A DNA stretch of 64,000 bases from Molossus alvarezi (taxonomy: Eukaryota; Chordata; Mammalia; Chiroptera; Molossidae): assembly GCA_037176705.1 (NCBI GenBank), contig JBAWUJ010000102.1:124001-188000 (forward strand), read 5' to 3'. This document shows, piece after piece, positions 9,799 to 23,517 of this stretch (positions within the stretch are counted from its first letter, which is position 1; the number at the start of each line of letters is the position of its first letter). A program made the translations under genes and the position numbers. The notes beneath the pieces are model-generated. The model did not search any database. It was not told the origin of the DNA and worked only from the letters and a program-made list of their open reading frames with translations.

Positions 9799-11758
9799 CC
9801 ACTAAACACTCAATTGGACACTGCAACCGTATTAAGGTATCCATTCTGCTCTTGAACTGAACGTTATTATATTGTTCTGCACAGAAAGAACACCAGTCAT
9901 GAACACTTTTGACTATGCCAGGGTATTCCCATAGGTGCTTCGGGGAAATAGTCTTGAAACAAGTGAATCCATGTCCATTGTTCAAAGACTGACACTCCCT
10001 CTTTTAAATTGATCACCTTTTGGTTCTAATGGCTGGAATAAAGGGATTGAGTACTTGTCAGTTATCAAGAAATAGGCTGAATTCGTCACAGGGAATTGGA
10101 AAGATAGGTTCAGGAGATTCCATTCATGAACAAGGTACAATTCCAGCATTTCACAATGATGGAAAGCGTTTACTTTGAATTCTCAGGAGAAAACAGGTAT
10201 CTACTCCTTATGTTTTTTGAGGAAATCGGTACAAACCGTGAAATGTATGATGGATCCAAGAATGACACTGATTCATTCGGTAACAACTTTAAAGAATGTG
10301 TGTAGAACTGAATAGGGTGTAGATTTGCATGACCTGAACATTGCCCTAACCAATGTGTTTGATTTCTGCAGCCCAGCCTTTGTTGGATATCAAGATGACT
10401 CATAGACACTTCCAGGCAAACAACACATATGCAGGGCTAAAAGGTAGTATGTTGAAAGGCTGCCTCATCAACTAGTACAGGTTGACTTTCCTGGTCACAT
10501 AGGAAAGAAGGCAGACACCTGCATTTACTTACAACACTGTTTAACACTCCAATGTAAAGTATGCCCTGCACACCGGGCATAGTTAGTGTGTAAGTCATTG
10601 AAATGGATACCCAGGTCCACTGCACAAGTGCATTTTCTCTAGAACACTCCTCTTGTTCTCCTTCACAGAGATGTTCAATGTGAAAAACCCTTGGTGTTGT
10701 CAGTGTCTTCCAATTCATGGATTTACTCCTTGCATGGAGACAACCAATGTTTCAACTACATCACTTTAGATGTGTTCACTTTCACTGCGTCAAGAATGCA
10801 CATGTGTGACACCAGTAGTTATCAGTCTTTCCATTGATTCAGTCTTGGCCATACGTTGGTTTACTGTTCTGAGTAAGAATCATGTAAAACCAACTGCTAC
10901 AGCAGAAACCAAACGTTTTCCAAGTATCGCCTTCAAAAACGGGTTTCGATACGATCCAATCTTTGAAACCATGAACAACACAGAAAACAAAAAGGGATAA
11001 CTTTTGATTCTACACATAAGTGGGCTCTGTCCTAGTTGTTCTTCCATGATATGACTGGATCTCCCTATAAAACGAGGAGAATGAACCTTAAAGTGTTCAT
11101 GTTACTCAAGATCTGTGCACTAACTTAACCCAAATGGAAATATTCATTCATTCCCACAGTTGTTTGACTAGAACATGTTTGTTCACAGTTTCCCTGCAAA
11201 GGTACTTAACTTCCCAGGGAAAAACATGCCACTGAGTGAATGTGGCCCCTGGCTCTCACAGAGTTTTGCCCACAATTCAGGATATCCAAGACTGCACCAG
11301 CAAGTCTTGTGTCTCTTTGTCTGGAACAAGAGAAAAAAACTTACACTGCGAAGTTTAAGTGTGATTACCCCTTTACAAAAGGACATTTCTTAAACACTTA
11401 ACCAAAACAATATATGCTTTGAGGGTCCTCACGCTCTAGGCTTCATGGAAGTGACTTTTGTGCCACTGAAGTGAAGAGTTCTAACACAGTTCATTTGGAA
11501 TAGGTATGGTTGTATACACTCTCCTACAAACAAAGTAGAGTGAAAAGTATGTCTAAGGACCTATCAAAAGTCAGGTTGCCACATTTCCTTACATCAATAC
11601 TTTCCACAACTGTACTAAGAACACGTAATCTGAACAACAGTACATCAGTGGTGGTTCCATTTCGTGTGAAGCGGGTATAGCCCTAGAATCTTTTTCTCAA
11701 TATTTGGACATTATTTGAAGAAGGTTGTCTATTGGAACACAGTTCTTTGAACAGAGAG
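9799..11758 (+). repeat. Satellite unit 6
   Basis: Complete copy, apparently identical to unit 2: A at 10570 (unit 772) and A at 10986 (unit 1188). CENP-B box at 11660-11676. Confidence 0.97.
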
Positions 11759-13718
11759 CCACTAAACACTCAATTGGACACTTCAACCGTATTAAGGTAT
11801 CCATTCTGCTCTTGAACTGTACGTTATTATATTGTTCTGCACAGAAAGAACACCAGTCATGAACACTTTTGACTATGCCAGGGTATTCCCATAGGTGCTT
11901 CGGGGAAATAGTCTTGAAACAAGTGAATCCATGTCCATTGTTCAAAGACTGACACTCCCTCTTTTAAATTGATCACCTTTTGGTTCTAATGGCTGGAATA
12001 AAGGGATTGAGTACTTGTCAGTTATCAAGAAATAGGCTGAATTCGTCACAGGGAATTGGAAAGATAGGTTCAGGAGATTCCATTCATGAACAAGGTACAA
12101 TTCCAGCATTTCACAATGATGGAAAGCGTTTACTTTGAATTCTCAGGAGAAAACAGGTATCTACTCCTTATGTTTTTTGAGGAAATCGGTACAAACCGTG
12201 AAATGTTTGATGGATCCAAGAATGACACTGATTCATTCGGTAACAACTTTAAAGAATGTGTGTAGAACTGAATAGGGTGTAGATTTGCATGACCTGAACA
12301 TTGCCCTAACCAATGTGTTTGATTTCTGCAGCCCAGCCTTTGTTGGATATCAAGATGACTCATAGACACTTCCAGGCAAACAACACATATGCAGGGCTAA
12401 AAGGTAGTATGTTGAAAGGCTGCCTCATCAACTAGTACAGGTTGACTTTCCTGGTCACATAGGAAAGAAGGCAGACACCTGCATTTACTTACAACACTGT
12501 TTAACACTCCAATGTAAAGTATGCCCTGCACACCGGGCATAGTTAGTGTGTAAGTCATTGAAATGGATACCCAGGTCCACTGCACAAGTGCATTTTCTCT
12601 AGAACACTCCTCTTGTTCTCCGTCACAGAGATGTTCAATGTGAAAAACCCTTGGTGTTGTCAGTGTCTTCCAATTCATGGATTTACTCCTTGCATGGAGA
12701 CAACCAATGTTTCAACTACATCACTTTAGATGTGTTCACTTTCACTGCGTCAAGAATGCACATGTGTGACACCAGTAGTTATCAGTCTTTCCATTGATTC
12801 AGTCTTGGCCATACGTTGGTTTACTGTTCTGAGTAAGAATCATGTAAAACCAACTGCTACAGCAGAAACCAGACGTTTTCCAAGTATCGCCTTCAAAAAC
12901 GGGTTTCGATACGATCCAATCTTTGAAACCATGAACAACACAGAACACAAAAAGGGATAACTTTTGATTCTACACATAAGTGGGCTCTGTCCTAGTTGTT
13001 CTTCCATGATATGACTGGATCTCCCTATAAAACGAGGAGAATGAACCTTAAAGTGTTCATGTTACTCAAGATCTGTGCACTAACTTAACCCAAATGGAAA
13101 TATTCATTCATTCCCACAGTTGTTTGACTAGAACATGTTTGTTCACAGTTTCCCTGCAAAGGTACTTAACTTCCCAGGGAAAAACATGCCACTGAGTGAA
13201 TGTGGCCCCTGGCTCTCACAGAGTTTTGCCCACAATTCAGGATATCCAAGACTGCACCAGCAAGTCTTGTGTCTCTTTGTCTGGAACAAGAGAAAAAAAC
13301 TTACACTGCGAAGTTTAAGTGTGATTACCCCTTTACAAAAGGACATTTCTTAAACACTTAACCAAAACAATATATGCTTTGAGGGTCCTCACGCTCTAGG
13401 CTTCATGGAAGTGACTTTTGTGCCACTGAAGTGAAGAGTTCTAACACAGTTCATTTGGAATAGGTATGGTTGTATACACTCTCCTACAAACAAAGTAGAG
13501 TGAAAAGTATGTCTAAGGACCTATCAAAAGTCAGGTTGCCACATTTCCTTACATCAATACTTTCCACAACTGTACTAAGAACACGTAATCTGAACAACAG
13601 TACATCAGTGGTGGTTCCATTTCGTGTGAAGCGGGTATAGCCCTAGAATCTTTTTCTCAATATTTGGACATTATTTGAAGAAGGTTGTCTATTGGAACAC
13701 AGTTCTTTGAACAGAGAG
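11759..13718 (+). repeat. Satellite unit 7
   Basis: Complete copy. T at 11820 is shared with unit 3. G at 12622 (unit 864) is shared with units 4 and 11. Private changes are T at 11783, T at 12207 and G at 12872. A at 12530 (unit 772). It is a mosaic: its start resembles unit 3 but its later part does not. CENP-B box at 13620-13636. Confidence 0.97.
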
Positions 13719-15678
13719 CCACTAAACACTCAATTGGACACTGCAACCGTATTAAGGTATCCATTCTGCTCTTGAACTGAACGTTATTATATTGTTCTGC
13801 ACAGAAAGAACACCAGTCATGAACACTTTTGACTATGCCAGGGTATTCCCATAGGTGCTTCGGGGAAATAGTCTTGAAACAAGTGAATCCATGTCCATTG
13901 TTCAAAGACTGACACTCCCTCTTTTAAATTGATCACCTTTTGGTTCTAATGGCTGGAATAAAGGGATTGAGTACTTGTCAGTTATCAAGAAATAGGCTGA
14001 ATTCGTCACAGGGAATTGGAAAGATAGGTTCAGGAGATTCCATTCATGAACAAGGTACAATTCCAGCATTTCACAATGATGGAAAGCGTTTACTTTGAAT
14101 TCTCAGGAGAAAACAGGTATCTACTCCTTATGTTTTTTGAGGAAATCGGTACAAACCGTGAAATGTATGATGGATCCAAGAATGACACTGATTCATTCGG
14201 TAACAACTTTAAAGAATGTGTGTAGAACTGAATAGGGTGTAGATTTGCATGACCTGAACATTGCCCTAACCAATGTGTTTGATTTCTGCAGCCCAGCCTT
14301 TGTTGGATATCAAGATGACTCCTAGACACTTCCAGGCAAACAACACATATGCAGGGCTAAAAGGTAGTATGTTGAAAGGCTGCCTCATCAACTAGTACAG
14401 GTTGACTTTCCTGGTCACATAGGAAAGAAGGCAGACACCTGCATTTACTTACAACACTGTTTAACACTCCAATGTAAAGTATGCCCTGCGCACCGGGCAT
14501 AGTTAGTGTGTAAGTCATTGAAATGGATACCCAGGTCCACTGCACAAGTGCATTTTCTCTAGAACACTCCTCTTGTTCTCCTTCACAGAGATGTTCAATG
14601 TGAAAAACCCTTGGTGTTGTCAGTGTCTTCCAATTCATGGATTTACTCCTTGCATGGAGACAACCAATGTTTCAACTACATCACTTTAGATGTGTTCACT
14701 TTCACTGCGTCAAGAATGCACATGTGTGACACCAGTAGTTATCAGTCTTTCCATTGATTCAGTCTTGGCCATACGTTGGTTTACTGTTCTGAGTAAGAAT
14801 CATGTAAAACCAACTGCTACAGCAGAAACCAAACGTTTTCCAAGTATCGCCTTCAAAAACGGGTTTCGATACGATCCAATCTTTGAAACCATGAACAACA
14901 CAGAACACAAAAAGGGATAACTTTTGATTCTACACATAAGTGGGCTCTGTCCTAGTTGTTCTTCCATGATATGACTGGATCTCCCTATAAAACGAGGAGA
15001 ATGAACCTTAAAGTGTTCATGTTACTCAAGATCTGTGCACTAACTTAACCCAAATGGAAATATTCATTCATTCCCACAGTTGTTTGACTAGAACATGTTT
15101 GTTCACAGTTTCCCTGCAAAGGTACTTAACTTCCCAGGGAAAAACATGCCACTGAGTGAATGTGGCCCCTGGCTCTCACAGAGTTTTGCCCACAATTCAG
15201 GATATCCAAGACTGCACCAGCAAGTCTTGTGTCTCTTTGTCTGGAACAAGAGAAAAAAACTTACACTGCGAAGTTTAAGTGTGATTACCCCTTTACAAAA
15301 GGACATTTCTTAAACACTTAACCAAAACAATATATGCTTTGAGGGTCCTCACGCTCTAGGCTTCATGGAAGTGACTTTTGTGCCACTGAAGTGAAGAGTT
15401 CTAACACAGTTCATTTGGAATAGGTATGGTTGTATACACTCTCCTACAAACAAAGTAGAGTGAAAAGTATGTCTAAGGACCTATCAAAAGTCAGGTTGCC
15501 ACATTTCCTTACATCAATACTTTCCACAACTGTACTAAGAACACGTAATCTGAACAACAGTACATCAGTGGTGGTTCCATTTCGTGTGAAGCGGGTATAG
15601 CCCTAGAATCTTTTTCTCAATATTTGGACATTATTTGAAGAAGGTTGTCTATTGGAACACAGTTCTTTGAACAGAGAG
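13719..15678 (+). repeat. Satellite unit 8
   Basis: Complete copy and the first with G at unit 772 (14490), the allele typical of the array middle. C at 14322 (unit 604). CENP-B box at 15580-15596. Confidence 0.97.
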
Positions 15679-17638
15679 CCACTAAACACTCAATTGGACA
15701 CTGCAACCGTATTAAGGTATCCATTCTGCTCTTGAACTGAACGTTATTATATTGTTCTGCACAGAAAGAACACCAGTCATGAACACTTTTGACTATGCCA
15801 GGGTATTCCCATAGGTGCTTCGGGGAAATAGTCTTGAAACAAGTGAATCCATGTCCATTGTTCAAAGACTGACACTCCCTCTTTTAAATTGATCACCTTT
15901 TGTTTCTAATGGCTGGAATAAAGGGATTGAGTACTTGTCAGTTATCAAGAAATAGGCTGAATTCGTCACAGGGAATTGGAAAGATAGGTTCAGGAGATTC
16001 CATTCATGAACAAGGTACAATTCCAGCATTTCACAATGATGGAAAGCGTTTACTTTGAATTCTCAGGAGAAAACAGGTATCTACTCCTTATGTTTTTTGA
16101 GGAAATCGGTACAAACCGTGAAATGTATGATGGATCCAAGAATGACACTGATTCATTCGGTAACAACTTTAAAGAATGTGTGTAGAACTGAATAGGGTGT
16201 AGATTTGCATGACCTGAACATTGCCCTAACCAATGTGTTTGATTTCTGCAGCCCAGCCTTTGTTGGATATCAAGATGACTCATAGACACTTCCAGGCAAA
16301 CAACACATATGCAGGGCTAAAAGGTAGTATGTTGAAAGGCTGCCTCATCAACTAGTACAGGTTGACTTTCCTGGTCACATAGGAAAGAAGGCAGACACCT
16401 GCATTTACTTACAACACTGTTTAACACTCCAATGTAAAGTATGCCCTGCGCACCGGGCATAGTTAGTGTGTAAGTCATTGAAATGGATACCCAGGTCCAC
16501 TGCACAAGTGCATTTTCTCTAGAACACTCCTCTTGTTCTCCTTCACAGAGATGTTCAATGTGAAAAACCCTTGGTGTTGTCAGTGTCTTCCAATTCATGG
16601 ATTTACTCCTTGCATGGAGACAACCAATGTTTCAACTACATCACTTTAGATGTGTTCACTTTCACTGCGTCAAGAATGCACATGTGTGACACCAGTAGTT
16701 ATCAGTCTTTCCATTGATTCAGTCTTGGCCATACGTTGGTTTACTGTTCTGAGTAAGAATCATGTAAAACCAACTGCTACAGCAGAAACCAAACGTTTTC
16801 CAAGTATCGCCTTCAAAAACGGGTTTCGATACGATCCAATCTTTGAAACCATGAACAACACAGAACACAAAAAGGGATAACTTTTGATTCTACACATAAG
16901 TGGGCTCTGTCCTAGTTGTTCTTCCATGATATGACTGGATCTCCCTATAAAACGAGGAGAATGAACCTTAAAGTGTTCATGTTACTCAAGATCTGTGCAC
17001 TAACTTAACCCAAATGGAAATATTCATTCATTCCCACAGTTGTTTGACTAGAACATGTTTGTTCACAGTTTCCCTGCAAAGGTACTTAACTTCCCAGGGA
17101 AAAACATGCCACTGAGTGAATGTGGCCCCTGGCTCTCACAGAGTTTTGCCCACAATTCAGGATATCCAAGACTGCACCAGCAAGTCTTGTGTCTCTTTGT
17201 CTGGAACAAGAGAAAAAAACTTACACTGCGAAGTTTAAGTGTGATTACCCCTTTACAAAAGGACATTTCTTAAACACTTAACCAAAACAATATATGCTTT
17301 GAGGGTCCTCACGCTCTAGGCTTCATGGAAGTGACTTTTGTGCCACTGAAGTGAAGAGTTCTAACACAGTTCATTTGGAATAGGTATGGTTGTATACACT
17401 CTCCTACAAACAAAGTAGAGTGAAAAGTATGTCTAAGGACCTATCAAAAGTCAGGTTGCCACATTTCCTTACATCAATACTTTCCACAACTGTACTAAGA
17501 ACACGTAATCTGAACAACAGTACATCAGTGGTGGTTCCATTTCGTGTGAAGCGGGTATAGCCCTAGAATCTTTTTCTCAATATTTGGACATTATTTGAAG
17601 AAGGTTGTCTATTGGAACACAGTTCTTTGAACAGAGAG
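15679..17638 (+). repeat. Satellite unit 9
   Basis: Complete copy, G at unit 772 (16450). One private change, T at 15903 (unit 225). CENP-B box at 17540-17556. Confidence 0.97.
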
Positions 17639-19597
17639 CCACTAAACACTCAATTGGACACTGCAACCGTATTAAGGTATCCATTCTGCTCTTGAACTGA
17701 ACGTTATTATATTGTTCTGCACAGAAAGAACACCAGTCATGAACACTTTTGACTATGCCAGGGTATTCCCATAGGTGCTTCGGGGAAATAGTCTTGAAAC
17801 AAGTGAATCCATGTCCATTGTTCAAAGACTGACACTCCCTCTTTTAAATTGATCACCTTTTGGTTCTAATGGCTGGAATAAAGGGATTGAGTACTTGTCA
17901 GTTATCAAGTAATAGGCTGAATTCGTCACAGGGAATTGGAAAGATAGGTTCAGGAGATTCCATTCATGAACAAGGTACAATTCCAGCATTTCACAATGAT
18001 GGAAAGCGTTTACTTTGAATTCTCAGGAGAAAACAGGTATCTACTCCTTATGTTTTTTGAGGAAATCGGTACAAACCGTGAAATGTATGATGGATCCAAG
18101 AATGACACTGATTCATTCGGTAACAACTTTAAAGAATGTGTGTAGAACTGAATAGGGTGTAGATTTGCATGACCTGAACATTGCCCTAACCAATGTGTTT
18201 GATTTCTGCAGCCCAGCCTTTGTTGGATATCAAGATGACTCATAGACACTTCCAGGCAAACAACACATATGCAGGGCTAAAAGGTAGTATGTTGAAAGGC
18301 TGCCTCATCAACTAGTACAGGTTGACTTTCCTGGTCACATAGGAAAGAAGGCAGACACCTGCATTTACTTACAACACTGTTTAACACTCCAATGTAAAGT
18401 ATGCCCTGCGCACCGGGCATAGTTAGTGTGTAAGTCATTGAAATGGATACCCAGGTCCACTGCACAAGTGCATTTTCTCTAGAACACTCCTCTTGTTCTC
18501 CTTCACAGAGATGTTCAGTGTGAAAAACCCTTGGTGTTGTCAGTGTCTTCCAATTCATGGATTTACTCCTTGCATGGAGACAACCAATGTTTCAACTACA
18601 TCACTTTAGATGTGTTCACTTTCACTGCGTCAAGAATGCACATGTGTGACACCAGTAGTTATCAGTCTTTCCATTGATTCAGTCTTGGCCATACGTTGGT
18701 TTACTGTTCTGAGTAAGAATCATGTAAAACCAACTGCTACAGCAGAAACCAAACGTTTTCCAAGTATCGCCTTCAAAAACGGGTTTCGATACGATCCAAT
18801 CTTTGAAACCATGAACAACACAGAACACAAAAAGGGATAACTTTTGATTCTACACATAAGTGGGCTCTGTCCTAGTTGTTCTTCCATGATATGACTGGAT
18901 CTCCCTATAAAACGAGGAGAATGAACCTTAAAGTGTTCATGTTACTCAAGATCTGTGCACTAACTTAACCCAAATGGAAATATTCATTCATTCCCACAGT
19001 TGTTTGACTAGAACATGTTTGTTCACAGTTTCCCTGCAAAGGTACTTAACTTCCCAGGGAAAAACATGCCACTGAGTGAATGTGACCCTGGCTCTCACAG
19101 AGTTTTGCCCACAATTCAGGATATCCAAGACTGCACCAGCAAGTCTTGTGTCTCTTTGTCTGGAACAAGAGAAAAAAACTTACACTGCGAAGTTTAAGTG
19201 TGATTACCCCTTTACAAAAGGACATTTCTTAAACACTTAACCAAAACAATATATGCTTTGAGGGTCCTCACGCTCTAGGCTTCATGGAAGTGACTTTTGT
19301 GCCACTGAAGTGAAGAGTTCTAACACAGTTCATTTGGAATAGGTATGGTTGTATACACTCTCCTACAAACAAAGTAGAGTGAAAAGTATGTCTAAGGACC
19401 TATCAAAAGTCAGGTTGCCACATTTCCTTACATCAATACTTTCCACAACTGTACTAAGAACACGTAATCTGAACAACAGTACATCAGTGGTGGTTCCATT
19501 TCGTGTGAAGCGGGTATAGCCCTAGAATCTTTTTCTCAATATTTGGACATTATTTGAAGAAGGTTGTCTATTGGAACACAGTTCTTTGAACAGAGAG
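17639..19597 (+). repeat. Satellite unit 10, 1,959 bp
   Basis: G at unit 772 (18410). G at 18518 (unit 880) is shared only with unit 12. Private changes are T at 17910 and a compound change at 19085-19088, where GGCCCC has become GACCC (one substitution plus loss of one C). The indel shifts the frame of the short plus-strand open frame there. CENP-B box at 19499-19515. Confidence 0.97.
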
Positions 19598-21557
19598 CCA
19601 CTAAACACTCAATTGGACACTGCAACCGTATTAAGGTATCCATTCTGCTCTTGAACTGAACGTTATTATATTGTTCTGCACAGAAAGAACACCAGTCATG
19701 AACACTTTTGACTATGCCAGGGTATTCCCATAGGTGCTTCGGGGAAATAGTCTTGAAACAAGTGAATCCATGTCCATTGTTCAAAGACTGACACTCCCTC
19801 TTTTAAATTGATCACCTTTTGGTTCTAATGGCTGGAATAAAGGGATTGAGTACTTGTCAGTTATCAAGAAATAGGCTGAATTCGTCACAGGGAATTGGAA
19901 AGATAGGTTCAGGAGATTCCATTCATGAACAAGGTACAATTCCAGCATTTCACAATGATGGAAAGCGTTTACTTTGAATTCTCAGGAGAAAACAGGTATC
20001 TACTCCTTATGTTTTTTGAGGAAATCGGTACAAACCGTGAAATGTATGATGGATCCAAGAATGACACTGATTCATTCGGTAACAACTTTAAAGAATGTGT
20101 GTAGAACTGAATAGGGTGTAGATTTGCATGACCTGAACATTGCCCTAACCAATGTGTTTGATTTCTGCAGCCCAGCCTTTGTTGGATATCAAGATGACTC
20201 CTAGACACTTCCAGGCAAACAACACATATGCAGGGCTAAAAGGTAGTATGTTGAAAGGCTGCCTCATCAACTAGTACAGGTTGACTTTCCTGGTCACATA
20301 GGAAAGAAGGCAGACACCTGCATTTACTTACAACACTGTTTAACACTCCAATGTAAAGTATGCCCTGCGCACCGGGCATAGTTAGTGTGTAAGTCATTGA
20401 AATGGATACCCAGGTCCACTGCACAAGTGCATTTTCTCTAGAACACTCCTCTTGTTCTCCGTCACAGAGATGTTCAATGTGAAAAACCCTTGGTGTTGTC
20501 AGTGTCTTCCAATTCATGGATTTACTCCTTGCATGGAGACAACCAATGTTTCAACTACATCACTTTAGATGTGTTCACTTTCACTGCGTCAAGAATGCAC
20601 ATGTGTGACACCAGTAGTTATCAGTCTTTCCATTGATTCAGTCTTGGCCATACGTTGGTTTACTGTTCTGAGTAAGAATCATGTAAAACCAACTGCTACA
20701 GCAGAAACCAAACGTTTTCCAAGTATCGCCTTCAAAAACGGGTTTCGATACGATCCAATCTTTGAAACCATGAACAACACAGAACACAAAAAGGGATAAC
20801 TTTTGATTCTACACATAAGTGGGCTCTGTCCTAGTTGTTCTTCCATGATATGACTGGATCTCCCTATAAAACGAGGAGAATGAACCTTAAAGTGTTCATG
20901 TTACTCAAGATCTGTGCACTAACTTAACCCAAATGGAAATATTCATTCATTCCCACAGTTGTTTGACTAGAACATGTTTGTTCACAGTTTCCCTGCAAAG
21001 GTACTTAACTTCCCAGGGAAAAACATGCCACTGAGTGAATGTGGCCCCTGGCTCTCACAGAGTTTTGCCCACAATTCAGGATATCCAAGACTGCACCAGC
21101 AAGTCTTGTGTCTCTTTGTCTGGAACAAGAGAAAAAAACTTACACTGCGAAGTTTAAGTGTGATTACCCCTTTACAAAAGGACATTTCTTAAACACTTAA
21201 CCAAAACAATATATGCTTTGAGGGTCCTCACGCTCTAGGCTTCATGGAAGTGACTTTTGTGCCACTGAAGTGAAGAGTTCTAACACAGTTCATTTGGAAT
21301 AGGTATGGTTGTATACACTCTCCTACAAACAAAGTAGAGTGAAAAGTATGTCTAAGGACCTATCAAAAGTCAGGTTGCCACATTTCCTTACATCAATACT
21401 TTCCACAAGTGTACTAAGAACACGTAATCTGAACAACAGTACATCAGTGGTGGTTCCATTTCGTGTGAAGCGGGTATAGCCCTAGAATCTTTTTCTCAAT
21501 ATTTGGACATTATTTGAAGAAGGTTGTCTATTGGAACACAGTTCTTTGAACAGAGAG
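19598..21557 (+). repeat. Satellite unit 11
   Basis: Complete copy combining alleles found separately elsewhere: C at 20201 (unit 604), G at 20369 (unit 772), G at 20461 (unit 864) and G at 21409 (unit 1812, shared with units 24 and 27). CENP-B box at 21459-21475. Confidence 0.97.
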
Positions 21558-23517
21558 CCACTAAACACTCAATTGGACACTGCAACCGTATTAAGGTATC
21601 CATTCTGCTCTTGAACTGAACGTTATTATATTGTTCTGCACAGAAAGAACACCAGTCATGAACACTTTTGACTATGCCAGGGTATTCCCATAGGTGCTTC
21701 GGGGAAATAGTCTTGAAACAAGTGAATCCATGTCCATTGTTCAAAGACTGACACTCCCTCTTTTAAATTGATCACCTTTTGGTTCTAATGGCTGGAATAA
21801 AGGGATTGAGTACTTGTCAGTTATCAAGAAATAGGCTGAATTCGTCACAGGGAATTGGAAAGATAGGTTCAGGAGATTCCATTCATGAACAAGGTACAAT
21901 TCCAGCATTTCACAATGATGGAAAGCGTTTACTTTGAATTCTCAGGAGAAAACAGGTATCTACTCCTTATGTTTTTTGAGGAAATCGGTACAAACCGTGA
22001 AATGTATGATGGATCCAAGAATGACACTGATTCATTCGGTAACAACTTTAAAGAATGTGTGTAGAACTGAATAGGGTGTAGATTTGCATGACCTGAACAT
22101 TGCCCTAAGCAATGTGTTTGATTTCTGCAGCCCAGCCTTTGTTGGATATCAAGATGACTCATAGACACTTCCAGGCAAACAACACATATGCAGGGCTAAA
22201 AGGTAGTATGTTGAAAGGCTGCCTCATCAACTAGTACAGGTTGACTTTCCTGGTCACATAGGAAAGAAGGCAGACACCTGCATTTACTTACAACACTGTT
22301 TAACACTCCAATGTAAAGTATGCCCTGCACACCGGGCATAGTTAGTGTGTAAGTCATTGAAATGGATACCCAGGTCCACTGCACAAGTGCATTTTCTCTA
22401 GAACACTCCTCTTGTTCTCCTTCACAGAGATGTTCAGTGTGAAAAACCCTTGGTGTTGTCAGTGTCTTCCAATTCATGGATTTACTCCTTGCATGGAGAC
22501 AACCAATGTTTCAACTACATCACTTTAGATGTGTTCACTTTCACTGCGTCAAGAATGCACATGTGTGACACCAGTAGTTATCAGTCTTTCCATTGATTCA
22601 GTCTTGGCCATACGTTGGTTTACTGTTCTGAGTAAGAATCATGTAAAACCAACTGCTACAGCAGAAACCAAACGTTTTCCAAGTATCGCCTTCAAAAACG
22701 GGTTTCGATACGATCCAATCTTTGAAACCATGAACAACACAGAACACAAAAAGGGATAACTTTTGATTGTACACATAAGTGGGCTCTGTCCTAGTTGTTC
22801 TTCCATGATATGACTGGATCTCCCTATAAAACGAGGAGAATGAACCTTAAAGTGTTCATGTTACTCAAGATCTGTGCACTAACTTAACCCAAATGGAAAT
22901 ATTCATTCATTCCCACAGTTGTTTGACTAGAACATGTTTGTTCACAGTTTCCCTGCAAAGGTACTTAACTTCCCAGGGAAAAACATGCCACTGAGTGAAT
23001 GTGGCCCCTGGCTCTCACAGAGTTTTGCCCACAATTCAGGATATCCAAGACTGCACCAGCAAGTCTTGTGTCTCTTTGTCTGGAACAAGAGAAAAAAACT
23101 TACACTGCGAAGTTTAAGTGTGATTACCCCTTTACAAAAGGACATTTCTTAAACACTTAACCAAAACAATATATGCTTTGAGGGTCCTCACGCTCTAGGC
23201 TTCATGGAAGTGACTTTTGTGCCACTGAAGTGAAGAGTTCTAACACAGTTCATTTGGAATAGGTATGGTTGTATACACTCTCCTACAAACAAAGTAGAGT
23301 GAAAAGTATGTCTAAGGACCTATCAAAAGTCAGGTTGCCACATTTCCTTACATCAATACTTTCCACAACTGTACTAAGAACACGTAATCTGAACAACAGT
23401 ACATCAGTGGTGGTTCCATTTCGTGTGAAGCGGGTATAGCCCTAGAATCTTTTTCTCAATATTTGGACATTATTTGAAGAAGGTTGTCTATTGGAACACA
23501 GTTCTTTGAACAGAGAG
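21558..23517 (+). repeat. Satellite unit 12
   Basis: Complete copy. A at 22329 (unit 772) interrupts the run of G-bearing units. G at 22437 (unit 880) is shared with unit 10. G at 22769 (unit 1212) is shared with unit 13. Private G at 22109. CENP-B box at 23419-23435. Confidence 0.97.

Larger units (their letters stand above)
7839..11820 (+). repeat. Duplicated segment, right copy (units 5 to early 7)
   Basis: Counterpart of 1-3982. The last shared diagnostic base is T at 11820 (unit 62 of unit 7). T at 11783 is a private change that probably arose after the copying. If this is a simple tandem duplication of one 7,838-bp block, the match should continue leftwards from the window start for about 3.86 kb and include a copy of unit 4. 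Confidence 0.85.
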
